Source: Devosia equisanguinis (GTDB taxonomy: Bacteria > Pseudomonadota > Alphaproteobacteria > Rhizobiales > Hyphomicrobiaceae). From it: 33,201 nucleotides of DNA. The DNA is taken from positions 1 to 33,201 of the forward strand of contig CAMAYR010000030.1 in assembly GCA_945862355.1 (NCBI GenBank). Reading direction: 5' to 3'. The notes beneath the pieces are model-generated. The model had not been told where the DNA came from. It was given only the letters and a program-made list of their open reading frames with translations, and did not search any database. Shown one piece after another: positions 15,677 through 22,011 of the stretch (positions are counted from its first letter, which is position 1; each line of letters opens with the position of its first letter). The translations under genes and the position numbers were made by a program.

Positions 15677-17992
15677 ATGAAGCTGTGCAATGTGGTCAGA
15701 AGCTCGCCCGCGCGCGAAGCCAGGCGCGGCCTGCTTGGAACCATCCTGCGTGGAATATTGGCGGCCACGATTATCGGGCTCGTAAGTATCGCGATGCCGC
15801 CTCAGGCCGTCCACGCGCAAGCCGCCGCCGAGGCCGCGACGCGCCCCCCCGTCAGCATCGCAATGCTTATGAGCTCGCGCAGCGACGTGTGCTACGACCC
15901 CGGCGATGTTGCCGCTATCACCAAGCTGGCCAAGAACGAAGCCCAGCGCATCAACGCCCAGGGTGGGGTCGCTGGCCGCCGCCTGGAGCTGAATTTCCTC
16001 GACGACAGGCGAGAGCAATGGGCGACAACGGACAACATCCGCCTGGCCCTTTCGAACCCCCAGACGCTGGCGATCGTCGGCCTGTCGAACTCCTCCCGCG
16101 CGCAAGCCTCATTCAAGGAGCTGGAGAAGGAGCTGGGGGGCAGCGACGTGCCCTTCATCTCCGATTTTTCCGTGAACTCGATCTTCGAGCGCTTCCAAAA
16201 CGTCTATACGACGCGCGCCTCCCAGGACGACGAGCGCCTGCCGGTGATGGTCGAGTTCATCCGGCAGATGCGATACGAGCGGCCGGCGTTCGTGGGCCTT
16301 TCGGATGCGGTGTTCTCCAGCGGGTTGGGCGACGGTCTCAAGAAGCTGCTCGGCGAAGGCATCGGCGGCCTCGTCGCTGACAAGCGTTTCTCGTCGAAGG
16401 CCGACCTCGACAACGGAGCCGTCGCGGCGGCTGCCGTCGAGCTGAAGGAAAAGAAGCCCGACGTCATCGCCCTGAGCGTCGGGACGGCTCGCACTGCCGT
16501 CATAATGAAGGCGCTGATCGCGGCCCAGGTGACCCCTGCCCTGTTCATCAGCGGCAACATCCCCTCGCTGCCGGCCGAGCTGACCAACGCCTATCCGAAC
16601 TCGATCTACCAACTCGCATGGGACCGGCTGCCCGAGGCCTACAACGACCGGATGCGCAAGGCGCTGGCCAAGGACGACGCGGAGAGCTGGGTCTTCGAGG
16701 GCACCAGGATACCGGCAGCCCCGGGCTGGGCGAAAGGGGAGTGCAAGGAGCGACTGGAGGCCGAGCCCGATCCGCTGACAAACGCCAATCTGCGCGCGAT
16801 CGGGCTCGGCACGCAGTATGCCGACATGGTGGCCCTGATCGCAGCCTCCGCGCGCCGCGCCAGCGTCAACGCCGAAGTCGCCGGCCTCAGGCAGCAGGTG
16901 ACGCGCCAGCTCGCCACCGCCTACGCCGCCGGTCGCGGGGCGTTCAAAGGCAGCTTCGAGAACTGGTCGTTCCAGCCCGGCTCGCGGACGGCCGTGCGGA
17001 CGCCGTTCGTGGTGATACTGCCGCAGCGGCTTGGACGAACGCAGCTCGCGCCGACGCAGTTCGTGCGCGTGAAGGACGGCTCGCTGCGCCCGATCCGCAC
17101 GCTCTACGTGGACATCGACCTGATCCGCAAACAGAAGGTCGAGGAGAACGACAAGACGTTCTTCGCCGAGTTCTACCTGTCGATGCGGCACGAGAACGAG
17201 ACCTCGATCGACCAGATCGAGTTCACCAACGCCTATCTCGATCCCCGCACCAACGGCCGTCAGTTGACGATAGAGATGCTGCACGGCGGCGGCGAGAGCG
17301 AAGCCTATCCAAGCACCATGAAGATCTACAAGGTCTCCGGACGCTTCGTGTTCGAGCCGGAGCTGGCGAACTATCCCTTCGACGTACAGCGCTTCTCTAT
17401 CGACCTGCAGCCCAAACGCGGCGATGCGCCGTTCATCGTTCAGCCCCCGCCGTTGCAGCTTCGCGACCAGCAGGTGGCGACGGACGGCTGGCTGCCGAAA
17501 ACCCAATATGTCGGCTACGACGAGGACTTCGTGCCGATGGTCGATGCGTTCACGCATTCGCCCAGCGTCGTGCCGTTCTACAAGGCGAGCTTCGTGTGGC
17601 TGATGAAACGGCAGGCGACCGACTATTACCTGCGCGTGGTGGTACCGCTCGGCTTCATCATGATCTGCGCCTATCTGTCGATCTTCATCCCGGCCTCGCA
17701 TTTCGAGGCGATCGTCACAATCCAGGTGACGGCTCTGCTCTCCGCAGTGGCGCTCTATTTGTCACTACCCAAGCTCGATTCGGACTCGGCCACGATCTCG
17801 GACCGGATATTCGTATTCAATTACATGATCGTCAGTTTGATGATCATAATAACCATCATGCGCGTGAACAGCTTCGTCGCAGCAGGGCGATGGATCAAAC
17901 ACAGCCTCGTCGTGCTTCACGTTGCCGGCGTGCCGCTCATGGTCGCGGCGATGGCGTGGTACGTGCACATGATGAGCGTGGCGGATCGGTGA
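15677..17992 (+). CDS. pentameric ligand-gated ion channel subunit fused to a type I periplasmic binding domain
   Basis: A 771-residue fusion. Residues 1-48 are a Sec signal peptide (cleavage near H-A-Q-A). Residues about 57-435 form a type I periplasmic-binding domain of the LivJ class: A-Q-R-I-N-A-Q-G-G-V-A-G-R-R-L-E, A-I-V-G-L-S-N-S-S, V-P-F-I-S-D, P-A-F-V-G-L-S-D. Residues about 472-645 are the channel's extracellular beta-sandwich, with the conserved turn Y-P-F-D-V-Q (566-571) and no Cys-loop cysteines, as usual in bacteria. Four membrane helices follow: M1 about 650-671 with the conserved proline in V-V-V-P-L-G-F, M2 677-698, M3 708-729, M4 741-765. M2 aligns with GLIC: E677 at -2', T681 at 2', T685 at 6', L688 at 9', A692 at 13', pointing to a cation pore. 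By the family's topology both large domains face the periplasm. The ligand is unknown; an amino acid is a reasonable guess. It has no operon partner and converges on mutY. Confidence 0.92.
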   Translation: MKLCNVVRSSPAREARRGLLGTILRGILAATIIGLVSIAMPPQAVHAQAAAEAATRPPVSIAMLMSSRSDVCYDPGDVAAITKLAKNEAQRINAQGGVAGRRLELNFLDDRREQWATTDNIRLALSNPQTLAIVGLSNSSRAQASFKELEKELGGSDVPFISDFSVNSIFERFQNVYTTRASQDDERLPVMVEFIRQMRYERPAFVGLSDAVFSSGLGDGLKKLLGEGIGGLVADKRFSSKADLDNGAVAAAAVELKEKKPDVIALSVGTARTAVIMKALIAAQVTPALFISGNIPSLPAELTNAYPNSIYQLAWDRLPEAYNDRMRKALAKDDAESWVFEGTRIPAAPGWAKGECKERLEAEPDPLTNANLRAIGLGTQYADMVALIAASARRASVNAEVAGLRQQVTRQLATAYAAGRGAFKGSFENWSFQPGSRTAVRTPFVVILPQRLGRTQLAPTQFVRVKDGSLRPIRTLYVDIDLIRKQKVEENDKTFFAEFYLSMRHENETSIDQIEFTNAYLDPRTNGRQLTIEMLHGGGESEAYPSTMKIYKVSGRFVFEPELANYPFDVQRFSIDLQPKRGDAPFIVQPPPLQLRDQQVATDGWLPKTQYVGYDEDFVPMVDAFTHSPSVVPFYKASFVWLMKRQATDYYLRVVVPLGFIMICAYLSIFIPASHFEAIVTIQVTALLSAVALYLSLPKLDSDSATISDRIFVFNYMIVSLMIIITIMRVNSFVAAGRWIKHSLVVLHVAGVPLMVAAMAWYVHMMSVADR

Positions 17993-18004
17993 GGGCTGTA
18001 GCGC

Positions 18005-19126
18005 TCACATCTCGCGCAGGCCGTGGGCGATGACCTTGCGCATCACGCTCGGCAGTGCGTGCTTGTCGAGCTCGCGGCGCGGCACCCATTTGCAGCGCTG
18101 GCCATCCGCCCAGAACGTCAGCTCGCTGTCGTGGGCCACGACCGCGCGGTAGACGACCAGTTCCAGCTCGAAGTGCGTGAAGACATGACGCACCGTCGAG
18201 GGCACCTTCCACCAGTCGGCCCTCACAGGCACGATGCGCAGTGCATCGGACTGGGCCGGCAGCATGTCGACCCAGTCGGTCGAAGGAACCTCCATCATAC
18301 CGCCGAGCAGGCCTGTCTCTGGACGCTTGCGCAGCAGTACGGCGCCGTCCTCGCGTAACGCGATGAAGGCGATGCCGAAACGATTGGGCCGTTCCCCCTT
18401 GGGGGTGCGGGCTGGCAGACGCGCCTCGATGCCGAGCGCACGCGCCGTGCACTCCGTGTTGAGCGGGCACATCAGGCACGACGGGCTGCGGGGCGTGCAA
18501 ATGGTCGCGCCGAGGTCCATCATCGCCTGCGCGAAGTCGCCGGCCCTGGTCAGCGGCGTCAGCGTGGCAGCAAGCGAGCGCAGCGCGGGCTTCGATAGCG
18601 GTAACGGCTCGCGCACGGCGAACAACCGCGCGACGACCCGCTCGACGTTGCCATCCACCGGCGTTGCGCGCTCACCGAAGGCGATGGCGGCAATCGCAGC
18701 CGCCGTATAGGGGCCAATCCCGGGCAGGGTCGCCAGCGCGGTCTCGGTCGATGGAAAGCGCCCGCCATGCTCGGCGACGATTGACCGCGCGCAGGCGTGC
18801 AGATTGCGCGCACGACTGTAGTAGCCCAGGCCCGCCCAGGCGGTGAGAACCTCGTCTAGATCGGCTGCGGCCAGCGCTTTAATACTCGGCCAAAGCCGGA
18901 GAAAGTTCTCGTAGTACGGAATGACGGTCTTGACCGTGGTCTGCTGCAGCATGATCTCGCTGAGCCAAACCCGGTAGGGATCGGCACGCTCGCCCGGCGC
19001 CATGCGCCAGGGAAGATCGCGGCGCTCGCTGTCGTACCAGGCCAGCAGAGGGGGAGCGATGTCGCGGGCGATAGGATCACGCGTACCCTCGCGTGATCTG
19101 CGTTGCAGTTTAGCCACGCCCGCCAT
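18005..19126 (-). CDS. mutY: A/G-specific adenine DNA glycosylase
   Basis: A 373-residue base-excision repair enzyme that removes adenine mispaired with 8-oxoguanine. Seen: W-L-S-E-I-M-L-Q-Q-T with catalytic E57, the helix-hairpin-helix L-P-G-I-G-P-Y-T-A-A-A-I (134-145), catalytic D158 in P-V-D-G-N-V, and a [4Fe-4S] site C210-x6-C217-x2-C220-x5-C226. The C-terminal NUDIX-like domain (about 245-373) recognises the oxidised guanine and has the V-F-T-H-F-E-L stretch expected there. The ATG complementary to 19124-19126 has AGGGGA six bases upstream, which decides against the longer frame. It is divergent to the DUF721 gene 88 bases away, a pairing common in this order. Confidence 0.96.
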   Translation of the reverse strand: MAGVAKLQRRSREGTRDPIARDIAPPLLAWYDSERRDLPWRMAPGERADPYRVWLSEIMLQQTTVKTVIPYYENFLRLWPSIKALAAADLDEVLTAWAGLGYYSRARNLHACARSIVAEHGGRFPSTETALATLPGIGPYTAAAIAAIAFGERATPVDGNVERVVARLFAVREPLPLSKPALRSLAATLTPLTRAGDFAQAMMDLGATICTPRSPSCLMCPLNTECTARALGIEARLPARTPKGERPNRFGIAFIALREDGAVLLRKRPETGLLGGMMEVPSTDWVDMLPAQSDALRIVPVRADWWKVPSTVRHVFTHFELELVVYRAVVAHDSELTFWADGQRCKWVPRRELDKHALPSVMRKVIAHGLREM

Positions 19127-19214
19127 GTCGATCCCCTGGCTGCCGACGCGAATCACCCCGCGTACATGATAACCCGACCGGAGTACGCAAAACGGCAGCG
19201 GTAGGACCATCCTC

Positions 19215-19844
19215 GTGAGCGACCAAAGCAAGAAGACTGAGTCGAGTCCAGCCGGCGCCCAGGCTGGCTCTCAGGCTGGCTCTCAGGCGCGCACGCCGTT
19301 TCGCCCACCTGGCCGCTCGGCTTTCGCCGTCCCCCCGCAGGTCCGCAGGAGTTTCGTCAGCGCGAAGGCCGTCGGCAGCTTCGTGCCGCGCCTGACCAGA
19401 AAGACGATGGAAAAGTACGGCTTTTCGACCGCAGCGCTGCTGACGGATTGGGCACAGATCGTCGGCTCCGATCTCGCCCGCTACACCCGTCCGCACAAGC
19501 TCAAGTGGCCGCGCGCGGTGGAAAGCTACGGTGAGACGCCTGCCGAGCACACCGGCCGCCCCGGCGCGACGCTGCATCTCCAGGTCGAGGCCGCGCGCGC
19601 GCTCGACGTCCAATACAAGGGTCGCCAGATAATCGAGCGGATCAACGCCTATTTCGGCTACAGGGCCATTGCCGAGATGCGCATCGAGCAGATGCCGCTG
19701 GCCGCCGACGGCCTCACGTTGCCGCGCGATGTGGTAGGCCGCAAACCCGGCCGGCCGCGCGCGAGCATCGATCTTGGGCAGGTCGCGGACGACCGACTTC
19801 GCGCAGCCCTGGAGCGTGTGCAGAAGGGGATGGCGAAGCGATGA
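19215..19844 (+). CDS. dciA: DUF721 / DciA-family protein, probable DnaB helicase operator
   Basis: A 209-residue DUF721 protein. The family includes DciA, the ancestral factor that helps load the DnaB replicative helicase in bacteria lacking DnaC or DnaI. The domain covers about residues 50-150: G-S-F-V-P-R-L-T-R-K-T-M-E-K-Y-G-F, then L-L-T-D-W-A-Q-I-V-G-S-D-L-A-R-Y-T-R-P, and a strand-rich G-A-T-L-H-L-Q-V-E. The first 40 residues are disordered and contain a small duplication (A-G-S-Q-A-G-S-Q-A) from a 12-base tandem repeat. The start is GTG 19215 with AGGA eight bases upstream. Genes for a DsbA-like oxidoreductase and SMC often follow in Hyphomicrobiales but not here. The symbol is by family; function is inferred. 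Confidence 0.8.
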   Translation: MSDQSKKTESSPAGAQAGSQAGSQARTPFRPPGRSAFAVPPQVRRSFVSAKAVGSFVPRLTRKTMEKYGFSTAALLTDWAQIVGSDLARYTRPHKLKWPRAVESYGETPAEHTGRPGATLHLQVEAARALDVQYKGRQIIERINAYFGYRAIAEMRIEQMPLAADGLTLPRDVVGRKPGRPRASIDLGQVADDRLRAALERVQKGMAKR

Positions 19845-19855
19845 TACCGAGCAAC

Positions 19856-19884
19856 CGAAGGTTCGACCCTTGGTCGAGCCTTCG
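19856..19884 (+). terminator. hairpin just after the DUF721 gene
   Basis: CGAAGG-T-TCGACC pairs with GGTCGA-G-CCTTCG around a three-base loop: twelve pairs with one mismatch, starting 12 bases after the stop. It probably marks the transcript end or protects the 3' end. No T-tract follows, so it is not a textbook intrinsic terminator. Confidence 0.6.
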
Positions 19885-20270
19885 CTGAGAGGTATCCCGT
19901 GCGCAGGGTTGGTGTGGCCGCTCACGTAAGCAAAAGCTGATACCGGCCCACCGCCTCTGCGCTCGCGTCGATACTTCGGTGGACCGGGATGAAAGCATTC
20001 GTCTTCCGTCCAGCAACGGAACCCTCTCTTGCGCGGAAGATCGCGGCCTTACCAAGCTTCAACCTAGTGGCCGCAAACGCGGTCCTGGTTGCTCTTGCTC
20101 GACCACGTCCGCCTGCCCGCGTCCGCCTTCCTGCAAGCCTGCATGCCTGCGCCCGCCCGAACGTAAGTGGACTGAGGTGAGAAACTGCGTGACCGCGCGG
20201 CCACTTCTGTTCGGCTTTGCCTCCGGCAGACGCCGGCACCAGTCCGGCCCCCCGGCTCGCGTCGGCGCAG
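19885..20270. other. 386-base stretch without a recognisable gene
   Basis: Short frames exist on both strands, but none shows a ribosome site plus a sensible protein. The sequence at 20095-20160 is a run of C/G-rich near-repeats of the CCTGC / CCCGC kind. I see no promoter, tRNA or clear hairpin. It separates the rightward DUF721 gene from the end of the leftward IclR gene, so no promoter is required here. Confidence 0.6.
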
Positions 20271-21086
20271 TCAGACCACACGCGCGGGATCATAGCCCAT
20301 GGATTTCGAGATCTCGCCCGCACCTGCCATGATCTCACGGATGCAACGCGCGCGCATCGCAGTGGTGAATCGCCCCTGCGGCAACGAAATCGTGACAGCG
20401 GCCACGACCTCACCGACGTGATTGCGTACCGGCGCTGAGATCGCGGCCGTATCGCTGGCGATCTCGCCCTCTACGATCGCGTGTCCATCGCGCCGCGTGG
20501 CCTGCACTGCCGCGATAACCTTGGACTTCTGGATCTGCGACAGCGCCACCGGCGCAAGGTAGATCTCGATCTCCTCGTCCTCCAAACCCGACATCAGCGA
20601 GCGCCCGCCCGCACCGACGTGCAGCGCAACGTGGAAACCACGCTGCACGATGCGGCGAACCTCGTGGTCGGACTCGGCATACTCGATGTTGACCCGGTTC
20701 GTGCCCATTCGCACACTGAGCGAGACCGTCTCGTCCACCGCGTCCCGCATTCGTCGCATCACCGGCAGGGCGACTTCGCGAATATCGAGTTGCCGCCGCT
20801 TGACGTCGGCCAGCCGAAGCCAACCGAGCCCGAGCCGGAATGCCGGCGGATCGCCAGTCCCGCGCTGCACGAGCCCACGGCCTTCCAGCGTGAGCAGCGT
20901 CGCCTCGACGGCCGCCATTGAGATCCCCGTGCGGCTGGCCAACGCATCCACCGTGAGCTCCGCAGGGCCAAGCCTCAAAGCCTCCAGCACCAGCATGGCG
21001 CGTGAGACTGCCTCGACCTTGTAGCGCGCCTTCTCTGGCCCACGCCCAGCGATAACGTCAGCCCTCGTTCGTTCCGTTCGCGCCAT
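20271..21086 (-). CDS. IclR-family transcriptional regulator
   Basis: A 271-residue regulator with the IclR layout: an N-terminal winged helix (about 22-85; A-V-S-R-A-M-L-V-L-E-A-L, then L-A-S-R-T-G-I-S-M-A-A-V-E-A-T-L-L-T-L-E-G-R-G-L-V) and a C-terminal effector-binding domain (about 100-262). The latter shows the usual D-E-T-V-S-L-S-V, L-H-V-G-A-G-G-R-S-L-M-S-G and I-S-A-P-V-R-N-H-V-G-E-V-V-A-A-V-T-I-S motifs. IclR proteins often control breakdown of aromatic or other carboxylic acids and act locally. It starts seven bases after the stop of the iron-sulfur subunit gene on the same strand, so it is probably the last gene of the molybdenum-enzyme operon and may regulate it. Confidence 0.9.
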   Translation of the reverse strand: MARTERTRADVIAGRGPEKARYKVEAVSRAMLVLEALRLGPAELTVDALASRTGISMAAVEATLLTLEGRGLVQRGTGDPPAFRLGLGWLRLADVKRRQLDIREVALPVMRRMRDAVDETVSLSVRMGTNRVNIEYAESDHEVRRIVQRGFHVALHVGAGGRSLMSGLEDEEIEIYLAPVALSQIQKSKVIAAVQATRRDGHAIVEGEIASDTAAISAPVRNHVGEVVAAVTISLPQGRFTTAMRARCIREIMAGAGEISKSMGYDPARVV

Positions 21087-21093
21087 GCCGCTA

Positions 21094-21930
21094 CTATATC
21101 CTGATCTCGCCGAGATTGACGCTCTCGCCCAGCGTTACCGCCCGCGTGACCCGGCGACCGTCATGAACGATGTCGAGTGTGTACGAACCTGAGCCTTCCG
21201 GCAGCTTGTCGATCTTGAAGTCGCCGAAGATGTCAGTCGACACTTTCGCAATCTCGTTGCCGTCCTTCATCAGCCGGACGATCGCGCCCTCGACGCAATC
21301 GACGACGCCGCCCTTCTCCTCCGACACCGAGCCGCCGATGAAGCAGGCGCTGAAGCGCCACAGGTTCTTGTAGTAGACGCGTGGTTTGGTTCCAAGCTCG
21401 GGCCGCCACACCTCGAGCTTCTCCGTCGTAACGCGCCGCGCCATCTCCTCGTCGTCGACCTTGACGAGTTGCATCGCCGCCGTCGGGCACGACTGCACCC
21501 CGCGCGTCTTGTCCCAGCCGCCGTCGAGCAGATGCGCATCGAATGGCCAGGCCTGCGGCAGATCCAGCTCCTCGTTCCACCAGATGTGGCCGTAGGGGCA
21601 GGCATCGACGAGATGCTTCTGGCCCTTCGCGCGATCAGGATCGATGATGACGATGCCGTCCTCGCGCTTCGAAATCGCGCCGGCCGTATCCTTCTTCATG
21701 CACGGCGGGTCGTCGCAGTGGTTGCACATCGTCGGCGCGAACGCGACGTCGAGCAACGGCACCTGACCTCGCTCCTTCGTGAGTATCCGTATCCAGTTGT
21801 GCCCGTTGCGCGGCATCGGCGCCGACACGCCCGGCCAAGCGTTGTCGACGTACTCGTCCATGGTCGCGAGCGTGCACAGGTTGCAATTGGTGCACTCGGC
21901 GACGTCGATGATGAGATTGTATTTGGACAT
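21094..21930 (-). CDS. iron-sulfur subunit of a transhydroxylase-like molybdenum enzyme
   Basis: A 278-residue electron-transfer subunit. An N-terminal ferredoxin-type domain (1-165) carries C13-x2-C16-x2-C19, C69-x2-C72-x4-C77, C111-P-Y-G-H and C148-P-T; C196 and C212 lie further on. The C-terminal part (about 212-278) is a small beta-sandwich of carboxypeptidase-regulatory type: G-A-I-V-R-L, then S-T-D-I-F-G-D-F-K-I-D-K-L, and G-S-Y-T-L-D-I. This combination and the length match the beta subunit of pyrogallol-phloroglucinol transhydroxylase from Pelobacter. There is no Tat or Sec signal, so it is cytoplasmic like its partner. I start at M-S-K-Y-N (complement of 21928-21930); a GTG four codons earlier lies too close to AGGAGG. 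It lies 81 bases after the alpha subunit gene, across a hairpin repeat. Confidence 0.88.
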   Translation of the reverse strand: MSKYNLIIDVAECTNCNLCTLATMDEYVDNAWPGVSAPMPRNGHNWIRILTKERGQVPLLDVAFAPTMCNHCDDPPCMKKDTAGAISKREDGIVIIDPDRAKGQKHLVDACPYGHIWWNEELDLPQAWPFDAHLLDGGWDKTRGVQSCPTAAMQLVKVDDEEMARRVTTEKLEVWRPELGTKPRVYYKNLWRFSACFIGGSVSEEKGGVVDCVEGAIVRLMKDGNEIAKVSTDIFGDFKIDKLPEGSGSYTLDIVHDGRRVTRAVTLGESVNLGEIRI

Positions 21931-21952
21931 GGTCTCGTTCACTCCCTCCTGC

Positions 21953-22007
21953 CGTAGGCTGGGTCGCGCTACGATGCCTGCAGCATCTCCGCTTGACCCA
22001 GCCTACG
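21953..22007. repeat. long perfect inverted repeat (REP-like) between the alpha and beta genes
   Basis: CGTAGGCTGGGTC (21953-21965) and GACCCAGCCTACG (21995-22007) are exact reverse complements of 13 bases. The 29-base loop contains its own small hairpin, GATGC-CTGCA-GCATC. Sequences with a G-T-A-G-G-x-T-G-G-G-T arm recur between genes in many proteobacteria. In the transcript it forms a stable stem between the alpha stop and the beta ribosome site, with no T-tract. Confidence 0.8.
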
Positions 22008-22011
22008 CCCG

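Noticed and set aside
19989-20180. A 63-codon frame after the DUF721 gene
   Set aside because: No ribosome site, an R/P/A-rich tail typical of random GC-rich sequence, and no recognisable domain.
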